This document shows, in pieces, positions 1-6,689 of a stretch of DNA of 12,202 nucleotides. The DNA is taken from assembly GCA_946479665.1 (NCBI GenBank), contig CAMLGO010000017.1, positions 1 through 12,202 of the forward strand. Direction: 5' to 3'. The notes beneath the pieces were generated by a model. That model was not told the DNA's origin and searched no databases. It saw nothing but the letters and a program-made list of their open reading frames with translations. The stretch's first letter is position 1, and every line of letters begins with the position of its first letter. The DNA comes from an uncultured Candidatus Saccharibacteria bacterium. Lineage in GTDB: Bacteria > Patescibacteria > Saccharimonadia > Saccharimonadales > UBA6022. Made by a program: the position numbers and the translations under genes.

Positions 1-1370
1 TTAATAATTCGCCCGATTGGTACACACCTTATGTCCTAGGCAATAATTATATTCAATACAGCCCAGACTCAAACTGTGGGGGTAGCACAGTGAATATACA
101 GAACCGATCGACCCAGGCGCTATATAACTACACGCCCTATCAGCCAAACCAGGCCACACTAGACGCCGGCTGGGGTACTGCGCCATGCGGTGCCTATGGT
201 AATCGAAATTTCTATCTTTATTTTACTAGCTGGTTCGGCGACCCACTTGCAGTCTTTACGTCACTCGATACGCCACGATGGATGCAAATATCTACTGCGA
301 CCCACAAGGTTAATCCTTCGACAGGACAGGCTATTGATAATGAGATACCTTCCGGAACGCAGCTACAATTCGTGGATAAAATTTATCTTAACAACACATG
401 GTACCTTCGCACAGCCTCGGATAGTGCCAATAATTTACTGAAGGGCATTCCTCAGCAATACGTCACAGACATACAGTTTCAACCGTTCAGCGAACCTCGC
501 TATATGGTTCTGACTAAAAATGCAAAAAAGGTCAATCCACGAAATACAAATTCCATATCAGATGAGGTATTTTCAATAACTACAAGTATAAAATTTGTTA
601 GTAAAATGGTAGTAAATGGTCAGTGGTTTTATCAAACAGAATACGACAACCAGAATAATAATATTAGTGCATTTTATGCCAATAGCACCTCTGACATCAG
701 CTTTCAACCGCTCGACACTCCCCGGTTCATGCAAGTCAAAAAGGATACCCGGCTCACAGACTTGCGATCTGGGAATATCATATCAACATACCAAGATGAT
801 GGACAAGCTATGATAATCGATAAGGTAGAGCTCAATGGCATCTGGTATTTTAGATCAAAAACCGATTCACAGAATGGAAATATATATGCAATTTCAGCCA
901 ACAACACAAGCGAACTGAAGTATGACGATATTGCCACGCCGTACTCAGTAGCAATAACAAATAATTCAACGAAATATTCTCTACTGAGTGGTGATCCCTT
1001 ATCGACCGAACCTCTTGCTACCAATCAAATAATTAAAATAGCCCGGATAGTTACATTAAACGGAAGAGATTACTACCAATCAATACACGACCGAGACAAC
1101 AATATCTCAAACGGCATAGCAGTTAACGAGACAAAACTACATGATACACCATTTATACCATTAGAAAATTCTAGAGCAATAACCCTTAACACCTCCACTC
1201 AAAAGACCAATCTTATGAGTGGAGCATTAACCGGGGAGCAGCTCGCTACAGGCACCACTCTTCGCTTCGCTAGCAAGATTCAGATTGGTAGACAATGGTA
1301 TCTCAGAAGTATCTCTGATACAGACAACTCATTACCCTACGGTATACCCATAGAAAAGCTTAATATATAG
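1..1370 (+). CDS. Secreted/cell-surface repeat protein, 5'-truncated (C-terminal 455 residues)
   Basis: The frame is open from the first complete codon at 3 to TAG at 1368-1370, so the gene begins left of the window. The GTG at 90 is an internal Val, because coding similarity continues upstream of it. The visible part starts with an aromatic block carrying 'YNYTPYQPN' and 'CGAYGNRNFYLYF..WFG', with one Cys on each side (codon at 75 and again near 186) that could form a disulfide. I associate this block with secreted proteins of Actinobacteria and Saccharibacteria; its function is unknown to me. Five degenerate repeats of about 68-77 aa follow, each with a K-x-N/SG segment, a 'K(I/V)xLNGxWY' strand pair and a 'DxxNxxxGI' turn. 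They resemble SH3b/GW-type wall-binding modules in pattern only. No C-terminal anchor (LPxTG or TM) is present, so attachment would be non-covalent. The catalytic or N-terminal part lies outside the window. The next gene has its own promoter-like box. Confidence 0.85.
   Translation, partial: NNSPDWYTPYVLGNNYIQYSPDSNCGGSTVNIQNRSTQALYNYTPYQPNQATLDAGWGTAPCGAYGNRNFYLYFTSWFGDPLAVFTSLDTPRWMQISTATHKVNPSTGQAIDNEIPSGTQLQFVDKIYLNNTWYLRTASDSANNLLKGIPQQYVTDIQFQPFSEPRYMVLTKNAKKVNPRNTNSISDEVFSITTSIKFVSKMVVNGQWFYQTEYDNQNNNISAFYANSTSDISFQPLDTPRFMQVKKDTRLTDLRSGNIISTYQDDGQAMIIDKVELNGIWYFRSKTDSQNGNIYAISANNTSELKYDDIATPYSVAITNNSTKYSLLSGDPLSTEPLATNQIIKIARIVTLNGRDYYQSIHDRDNNISNGIAVNETKLHDTPFIPLENSRAITLNTSTQKTNLMSGALTGEQLATGTTLRFASKIQIGRQWYLRSISDTDNSLPYGIPIEKLNI
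273..1367 (+). repeat. Five degenerate ~70-aa protein repeats in the surface protein
   Basis: The repeats start at about 270, 489, 714, 933 and 1164 (units of roughly 74, 75, 73, 77 and 68 residues). Landmarks at the start of units are 'TPRWMQI', 'EPRYMVL', 'TPRFMQV', 'TPYSVAI' and 'NSRAITL'. Mid-unit landmarks are 'LNNTWYLR', 'VNGQWFYQ', 'LNGIWYFR', 'LNGRDYYQ' and 'IGRQWYLR'. The first four units end in an acidic or aromatic linker (such as 'FQPL'), while the last one stops at 'IEKLNI'. Nucleotide identity between units is low, so this is an old duplication kept by selection on protein fold, not a recent expansion. The (N)GxWY plus GI pattern is similar to SH3b/GW wall-binding modules; that assignment is inference. 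Confidence 0.75.
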
Positions 1371-1451
1371 AACTTCCCAACCCAACAGGAAGGCAGGAAC
1401 CTTGTTATTTATGACAAATACAGATCCGCCTGGGATAAGTGATTGTGAATC

Positions 1452-1460
1452 TGCTATAGT
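1452..1460 (+). promoter_or_regulatory. Extended -10 box (TGCTATAGT) for the membrane-protein gene
   Basis: TGC precedes TATAGT (1455-1460), five of six matches to TATAAT plus the extended -10 TG. There is no convincing -35. The expected transcription start, about 7 nt downstream, falls at about 1467-1468, right before ATG 1469, which would give a leaderless mRNA. It shares TGCTATA with the box at 4214-4222. Confidence 0.45.
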
Positions 1461-1468
1461 TGGTTGTA

Positions 1469-3091
1469 ATGAATTTTATCCAGCGCCACATAAACAAGAT
1501 TACTCTATTAATATCATCCGGCTTACTCGCCTGTGTCTCAATCTTCATTGGTTATAAAAATGCCAAGATAGATATGATATTTTCCGATGCCATATCAGAT
1601 AATAATCTATTGCAGATGCCTTTTATTGCACACGATATTGAAATACAGGCCATTCACCCCCATCTTTTAAAATGGCCTGTCGTCCTCCTCGAAAACACTC
1701 TAGGATTCAATCTGTCCACCCACACTATCATCTCTGTAGGTTTGCTGCTTCTAATGAATATCTGGCTCGGATATCTCTTATTTAAGTTTTCTCACAAAAA
1801 TATACCCGTAACAGCCCTCTCCCTCATCCTCCTTGCAAGTGTTGAACTTTTGACAGGCATAAGTGCAAACGAAGGTACACTCTCCATGATAACTATTCGT
1901 AATATAGAGCTACCGATGACAATCTGGCTACTGACCACTCTCTTTAAACAAACTAAGATTCTCAATATTCGTACCGCATTCATCGCTATACTTCTTTCGA
2001 TTATCTTCGTGTCGGATCAGCTGATCTTGTATACAACCATCGTAGGTACCGTCCTTTACCTATTATGGAGTGTCGTTACCCGCAAGACATTCCACTATTC
2101 AGAACTGACCGATAAGCCCCTTTATCTCACCGTCATGATAGCAGCTGTACTTGCAAAGATAATTACCAAACTATTCGCAGCTAGCGGTATTGCTCACTTT
2201 TATGAACGAAGTAGTGATGGCTTGCTTTATGCGAAATCATTCAATGATCTATTCGAGAATAGTCTTGCGTACATTGGTAAAATATTTGACGTCTTTGGCG
2301 CAGGCTTCTTCGGTCGACAAATATTTGACGGACCAATTTATGCATTAAATATAATCGTCCTTATTCTTTCTATTTACTTAACCTATAAATTTATTATCAA
2401 AACAAAAAAAATAAAAAACCAGGACATTGAACAGAAAACTATTGTATTTCTGCTTGCTTCATATTTTTTCGCAATGCTTATATTTACAGTCCTCATCCCA
2501 AGAGAGCTAGGTGGCAGATACTTTGCTTTCCTACCTGTTATTGGCCTACTATTATTTGCCTACTCGTTTAGGTCATTCAGACTAAAAAACACCCCTAAAT
2601 CAACCATTTATACCATTGTACTCTTACTGGGATTTGTCATACTTTTCTTGTATATGGCCAGCGGAGCGAATCGTATCTATTACAACCAGAAATATGACGC
2701 AATCAGTAAAAAACTAGGCGACACAAGCACGCTTATACGCAGCCTAACCGATAATTCTATCACTGTATATATCGATCAGGATTACTGGCGTAATCACATC
2801 ATAAAACAGCAATACGACCAAAAAACTAACTCCTCCCTCGCTATACCGTCAGTTTATTGTGGAGGCGTTGTCGTTGATAAGCAATTCTCCCGAAAAAGCT
2901 GGTCGCAAGCAAATGGCAACAGGGTTGCCGTACGCGTAAAAGAATGTGATGGCCCAAGCGTCGAAAGAGCGTTCGGTGCTCCACAAAAAATAATAAAACT
3001 AGGAGAGGGCGACCACCTCTATCTATACGATCATGATATACGACAAGTCTTGGATCTTAGGGAATATAACCCTGAACATGTAAAACTTTAA
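1469..3091 (+). CDS. Polytopic membrane protein, candidate GT-C-type glycosyltransferase
   Basis: This 540-aa integral membrane protein has about 10 hydrophobic segments (roughly residues 11-29, 83-106, 112-130, 148-158, 168-200, 217-236, 288-310, 324-344, 350-367 and 378-397) and a hydrophilic C-terminal domain (about 400-540) with two Cys (464, 493), probably outside the membrane. The loop after TM1 holds acidic residues (D35, D40, D44), and a 'RELGGRYF' stretch lies before TM9. This layout, with the GtrB-like GT2 gene directly downstream, fits GT-C enzymes or Gtr flippase/transferase partners that use polyprenyl-phosphate sugars on the outer face; this is inference, as I recognise no diagnostic family motif. 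I chose ATG 1469 over the in-frame TTG at 1460, because the TTG overlaps the -10 box and no Shine-Dalgarno site precedes either. Alternatives are a flippase, a polymerase or a protein O-glycosyltransferase. Confidence 0.8.
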   Translation: MNFIQRHINKITLLISSGLLACVSIFIGYKNAKIDMIFSDAISDNNLLQMPFIAHDIEIQAIHPHLLKWPVVLLENTLGFNLSTHTIISVGLLLLMNIWLGYLLFKFSHKNIPVTALSLILLASVELLTGISANEGTLSMITIRNIELPMTIWLLTTLFKQTKILNIRTAFIAILLSIIFVSDQLILYTTIVGTVLYLLWSVVTRKTFHYSELTDKPLYLTVMIAAVLAKIITKLFAASGIAHFYERSSDGLLYAKSFNDLFENSLAYIGKIFDVFGAGFFGRQIFDGPIYALNIIVLILSIYLTYKFIIKTKKIKNQDIEQKTIVFLLASYFFAMLIFTVLIPRELGGRYFAFLPVIGLLLFAYSFRSFRLKNTPKSTIYTIVLLLGFVILFLYMASGANRIYYNQKYDAISKKLGDTSTLIRSLTDNSITVYIDQDYWRNHIIKQQYDQKTNSSLAIPSVYCGGVVVDKQFSRKSWSQANGNRVAVRVKECDGPSVERAFGAPQKIIKLGEGDHLYLYDHDIRQVLDLREYNPEHVKL

Positions 3092-3210
3092 CTACACTAT
3101 CCAGCAAGTATCGTTTTATTCTTCATCCTTGACCTTACCGCTACCACTCCACACTCCCGAGATGGCAATTGAAGGGTAAAAATTACGTAAAACAGATATT
3201 AAATCATTTT

Positions 3211-3217
3211 GAGGTGA
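3211..3217 (+). promoter_or_regulatory. Shine-Dalgarno site GAGGTGA before the GT2 gene
   Basis: GAGGTGA lies 6 nt before ATG 3224 and sets that start over the ATG at 3233. It is one of three strong Shine-Dalgarno sites in the window, which contrast with the promoter-proximal genes that have none. No clear -35/-10 pair was found in the 132-nt gap upstream (3092-3223). Confidence 0.75.
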
Positions 3218-3223
3218 GATATA

Positions 3224-4174
3224 ATGAGTAGCATGCTAAACACCCTTTACCTTGTAATCCCATGCTTCAACGAAGAAGCTGTTCTCGAAGAAACAATCAA
3301 ACGCCTCGACGCCAAGATAGCCTCACTAATTAAAAAGAAGAAGATCGGTGAGCATAGCCGCATTATTTTTGTGGACGATGGATCGAACGACAACACTTGG
3401 AATCTCATAGAGAAACAGAACGAACAAAATCAAACATTTGGCGGCATAAAGTTATCTCGAAACCGCGGTCATCAATACGCACTCCTGGCAGGTCTTATGG
3501 CTGTAAAAGACAAGGCGGACATAGTCATATCGATGGACGCCGACCTCCAAGATGATATAGATGCTATTGATAAGATGCTTGATCGATACAAGAAAGGTGC
3601 CGAGATTGTATATGGAGTGCGTAGCTCGCGCGACAAAGATACATTATTCAAGAAGTACACGGCTCAGAGCTTTTACAAGCTCATGTCTCGAATGGGAGTA
3701 GACAGCGTGTACAATCACGCCGACTATCGTCTTATGAGTAAGCGAGCCCTAGATGAACTTGAAGGATTCAAGGAGTATAATTTATTTCTCCGCGGCATCG
3801 TTCCCTTGCTGGGATTTAAAACGGATACAGTTGAGTATGGACGCGCCGAGCGTTTTGCAGGTGAATCAAAGTATCCACTAAGGAAAATGTTATCCTTCGC
3901 AATCGAGGGAATAACTTCGTTTAGCGTCAAACCTTTACGTATTGTTACAAATATAGGATTTATCGTTTCCGCCGTCAGTCTATTTATCATGTTTTATTCA
4001 CTTATCATCAAGTTGCTCGGTAACACAGTGGATGGATGGGCCTTTACTATCATATCCGTATGGTTCATAGGTGGCGTACAAATGCTCAGCATAGGCATAG
4101 TTGGTGAATATATCGGCAAGATCTATAACGAAGTAAAAGCACGACCCCGCTACATCATTGAAAAGTCAATTTAG
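3224..4174 (+). CDS. GtrB-like polyprenyl-phosphate glycosyltransferase (GT2)
   Basis: This family transfers a sugar from a nucleotide donor to undecaprenyl phosphate at the inner membrane face, making a lipid-linked monosaccharide for later use outside. The 316-aa protein has the GT2 signature: 'VIPCFNEE' (residues 11-18), 'DDGSNDNTW' (51-59), the metal-binding DAD at 105-107 followed by 'LQDD', 'HADYRLMSKRA' (165-175) and 'FAGESKYPLRKM' (211-222). Two C-terminal TM segments (about 238-262 and 272-297) and the closing 'GEYIGKIYNEVKARPRYIIE' are typical of the GtrB/YfdH/DPM1-like group, as is the length. The start is ATG 3224 by its Shine-Dalgarno site; ATG 3233 is an in-frame alternative. 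The partner is probably the membrane protein encoded just upstream. The sugar cannot be told from sequence. Confidence 0.92.
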   Translation: MSSMLNTLYLVIPCFNEEAVLEETIKRLDAKIASLIKKKKIGEHSRIIFVDDGSNDNTWNLIEKQNEQNQTFGGIKLSRNRGHQYALLAGLMAVKDKADIVISMDADLQDDIDAIDKMLDRYKKGAEIVYGVRSSRDKDTLFKKYTAQSFYKLMSRMGVDSVYNHADYRLMSKRALDELEGFKEYNLFLRGIVPLLGFKTDTVEYGRAERFAGESKYPLRKMLSFAIEGITSFSVKPLRIVTNIGFIVSAVSLFIMFYSLIIKLLGNTVDGWAFTIISVWFIGGVQMLSIGIVGEYIGKIYNEVKARPRYIIEKSI

Positions 4175-4193
4175 GCTGTTTAACTAGAGACCA

Positions 4194-4222
4194 TTCAGCT
4201 AATCACATAATTTTGCTATAAT
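4194..4222 (+). promoter_or_regulatory. Promoter with extended -10 TGCTATAAT
   Basis: TATAAT at 4217-4222 is a perfect -10 preceded by TGC (4214-4216). A weak -35-like TTCAGC lies at 4194-4199 with a 17-nt spacer. The predicted transcription start, about 4229, leaves roughly a 5-nt leader before ATG 4235, with no Shine-Dalgarno site, so translation should be leaderless or nearly so. It drives the two-gene GT4 operon. Confidence 0.6.
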
Positions 4223-4234
4223 ACTAAACAGTAT

Positions 4235-5548
4235 ATGCACTATCGTTATATTATCGACATCACGCAGCTTGTTCATTGGTCGGGAAATCTAACGGGCATT
4301 CCTCGCGTTATGGATGAACTTGCCATTCGATTCCATAAAGACAAGAAAGTAGATACAATATTTGTCTCTTGGGTAAAAGAACTTGGGCAAATGTGTGAAG
4401 TTAATTTTGAAGTAACTCGACAGCATCGAGGAGATGGGATTAACTTCGTGCGCAATGGCGCCAATGCAAACCCTACAGTCCAGCTAGCGACAGTATCACG
4501 ATCACAGTCCCTACATACTACAAAACAGCTAGCAAAGAGGGTGGTTAAAAAAATTGCAGCCAAGTCCCGACTAGATAGAACGTCACTTTATCGCAAAGCG
4601 AAAAACACCCGTCGATCACTTGAACTCCGATCATACAAGATTCACAAACCGCAAGCAGGTGACAAGTTTTTTATTCCATGGGGTGAATGGTGGGATCAGA
4701 ACTGGCTCAATCTCGTGAAAACCTACGCCTCTGAATCAGTCCATATCTATCCTATCTGCCATGACATCCTTCCGATGGTCGTACCTCAGTTCTCGGGAAA
4801 TTCCTCTTCGCTTGAAGATTTCGTAAGGCAAATCTTCCCTATCGCGACCACAGTCATTACTCCAAGCGAATCAACAAAGAGAGACCTGATTAGCTGGATG
4901 CAAAAGAATCAGCTGCCAGTTCCAGCTGTCAAGACATTCCGTCTTGGTGAAGATTTCACAATACGGAAATCGAAACTCGATACTTTAACACTTGGCAATA
5001 AATATGACGTCAAAAAAGACGACTACATCATATATGTTAGCACTATCGAGCCTCGAAAAAACCACGGCATCCTCTACTATACGTACAAGCTTGCATACGA
5101 AAGAGACATCCAGTTACCAAAGCTGCTTATAGTCGGGAGAATAGGTCACGACACTTCTGAAATTATCAAAATGATCAAGGAAGATCCTGAAGTAAATACA
5201 AGTATTTCTATTGAAAATAAGGTTGACGATAACGACCTTAATTGGCTATACCAGAACTGCAAGTTTACTATCATGCCAAGTTTCTATGAAGGTTGGGGTA
5301 TGTCGGTAATCGAGGGTATTGCCCGGGGAAAGTCTGCCGTCGTTGCCAATACGAGCAGCCTGCTTGAGATGCCCGATGACTGTGTCATATGCTTCAACCC
5401 CGCATCTACTGATGAATGTCTTGCTGCTATTCAGGAAATGTCACAGCCCGCAACACTAAAAAAATACCGTAGCGCCGCAAAGGCATACAAGACTCATACC
5501 TGGGATGATGCCTACTCGCAGACTGTCAAAATACTTGAGGAGAAATAA
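4235..5548 (+). CDS. GT4-family glycosyltransferase
   Basis: This 437-aa cytoplasmic GT-B enzyme would transfer a sugar from a nucleotide donor to a growing lipid-linked glycan. The N-terminal Rossmann half has 'GIPRVMDELA' (21-30) and a Lys/Arg-rich stretch (about 95-140) that may touch membrane lipids. The C-terminal half has the donor-site segment 'STIEPRKNH' (269-277) and an intact EX7E motif, E352 to E360, in 'PSFYEGWGMSVIEGIARG'. This matches the Glycos_transf_1 family, and the length is slightly above typical because of the basic insertion. The gene follows its own promoter and ends 1 nt before the next start, so the two are co-transcribed and probably translationally coupled. ATG 4235 is the only plausible start near the promoter. 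Donor and acceptor are unknown. Confidence 0.9.
   Translation: MHYRYIIDITQLVHWSGNLTGIPRVMDELAIRFHKDKKVDTIFVSWVKELGQMCEVNFEVTRQHRGDGINFVRNGANANPTVQLATVSRSQSLHTTKQLAKRVVKKIAAKSRLDRTSLYRKAKNTRRSLELRSYKIHKPQAGDKFFIPWGEWWDQNWLNLVKTYASESVHIYPICHDILPMVVPQFSGNSSSLEDFVRQIFPIATTVITPSESTKRDLISWMQKNQLPVPAVKTFRLGEDFTIRKSKLDTLTLGNKYDVKKDDYIIYVSTIEPRKNHGILYYTYKLAYERDIQLPKLLIVGRIGHDTSEIIKMIKEDPEVNTSISIENKVDDNDLNWLYQNCKFTIMPSFYEGWGMSVIEGIARGKSAVVANTSSLLEMPDDCVICFNPASTDECLAAIQEMSQPATLKKYRSAAKAYKTHTWDDAYSQTVKILEEK
5537..5542 (+). promoter_or_regulatory. Shine-Dalgarno site GAGGAG setting start 5550
   Basis: GAGGAG lies 7 nt before ATG 5550 and inside the 3' end of the preceding gene. It argues for ATG 5550 over the in-frame start at 5505, which would add 15 basic residues with no family similarity and overlap the previous gene. 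Confidence 0.8.
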
Positions 5549-5549
5549 T

Positions 5550-6689
5550 ATGAAGATTTTAAATTTCAGTTCACACTACGAAGACTGTGGTATTGCAAAA
5601 TATCAAGAAAACTATGTCGACGAAATAAACAAAACCAAGGGATTTGAAACGACCTTCTTTGAATACTCGCCCTACCAAACTCGCGAGATGAGTGATAATG
5701 AGTTCAAGGACGTCATTGCAAAGCTTAGTAATACAGTTAAAGACTATGACATCTTTCATATTCAGCATGAGTTTGGCTTCTATCGTCGAGATCAGCTGCA
5801 GCAACTTGTTGATACTGCTAAAGCAGCTGGCGCAAAAGTAGTAATAACCTACCACACATCCCCAGATCTTATTATTATCAAAAAGCCACTTAACGGGTTT
5901 GGGCCACGTAATATTATCTCATTCCTACGCTCATACCGACATAACCATATTCTTGAAAAGATCCACATTAAGCCGTTAATTGATTCTGATCTTGTTATTG
6001 CACATAACGAATATACAGCCGAAAAATTACGCACATACGGCGTACCAAAAGCAAAAATTACACTTATTCCACACCCAACTTATGGTGCTACAAATCCTAA
6101 AAAGACGCACTATATCGAGAAATCTCTCAATAAAAAAGAAGGCGATATCATACTTAGCACCGTTGGCTATATTCACCGCTTCAAGGGTGTTGATAAAGCG
6201 GTCAAAGCGTTATCATATCTTCCAGATAACTACAAACTCGCAATCCTTGGTGGCGTAAAATCAGATAGCGATGACCAGAAACTATACGACGAAGTCGCCG
6301 ACCTCGTCATCGAACGCAATCTACAGGATCGTGTTTTCATCACTGGAGTTATACCGGGTGACGACGAGCTCAATAGCTACATACGCGAAACGGACATCAG
6401 TCTCTATCCTTATGATAGCGTCTATTATAAAGGTGTAGCATCTGGCGCCCTTAACCTTGCTATTGCAAACGAACGCCCTATTGTCGCCTACCCTGTCTCA
6501 ACCTTAAAAGAGACCAATTCAGAGATAGGACAGCTCGTCCTTACGCAGTCCGACAGCTATTACGAGCTTGCAAAAGAGGTTAAGCATATAGATATCTCTG
6601 AGCAGGCCGACAAGATCCGCCAATACGCACGCAAGAATTCCTGGGAAAATATGACAACTCGTCTACTCGACGCTTACAAGTCAATTTAA
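5550..6689 (+). CDS. GT4-like glycosyltransferase without EX7E
   Basis: This 379-aa GT-B glycosyltransferase has an N-terminal half beginning 'MKILNFSSHYEDCGIAKY' (a GIA-type nucleotide-sugar glycine loop near 14-16) and 'FHIQHEFGFY' at 69-78. The C-terminal half has 'STVGYIHRFKGVDKAVKAL' (203-221) and 'VFITGVIPGDDELNSYI' (262-278). Where most GT4 enzymes have EX7E, it reads 'YKGVASGALNLAIANERPIVA' (about 293-313), a variant I associate with a GT4 subgroup carrying a '(S)SGAL..A' helix, so the protein is probably active but with a different donor site. It lies 1 nt after the upstream GT4 gene with a strong Shine-Dalgarno site. It ends at 6689, directly against the stop codon of the opposite-strand gene, with no terminator between them. 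Confidence 0.88.
   Translation: MKILNFSSHYEDCGIAKYQENYVDEINKTKGFETTFFEYSPYQTREMSDNEFKDVIAKLSNTVKDYDIFHIQHEFGFYRRDQLQQLVDTAKAAGAKVVITYHTSPDLIIIKKPLNGFGPRNIISFLRSYRHNHILEKIHIKPLIDSDLVIAHNEYTAEKLRTYGVPKAKITLIPHPTYGATNPKKTHYIEKSLNKKEGDIILSTVGYIHRFKGVDKAVKALSYLPDNYKLAILGGVKSDSDDQKLYDEVADLVIERNLQDRVFITGVIPGDDELNSYIRETDISLYPYDSVYYKGVASGALNLAIANERPIVAYPVSTLKETNSEIGQLVLTQSDSYYELAKEVKHIDISEQADKIRQYARKNSWENMTTRLLDAYKSI

Noticed and set aside
90..92. GTG at 90 as the start of the surface-protein gene
   Set aside because: The frame stays open to the left edge, and the upstream codons carry the first Cys and aromatic residues of the same block, so the GTG is internal.
1373..1410. Possible terminator hairpin after the surface-protein gene (CTTCC ... 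GGAAG, then AAGG ... CCTT)
   Set aside because: The stems are only 4-5 bp with a large loop in the first, and no T-run follows.
4273..4563. Open frame on the minus strand opposite the first GT4 gene
   Set aside because: It is a by-product of codon use in the plus-strand gene; no ribosome site or recognisable motif.
5505..5549. Upstream in-frame start for the second plus-strand glycosyltransferase
   Set aside because: It would overlap the previous gene by 44 nt and add basic residues with no family similarity, whereas ATG 5550 has a well-placed GAGGAG.
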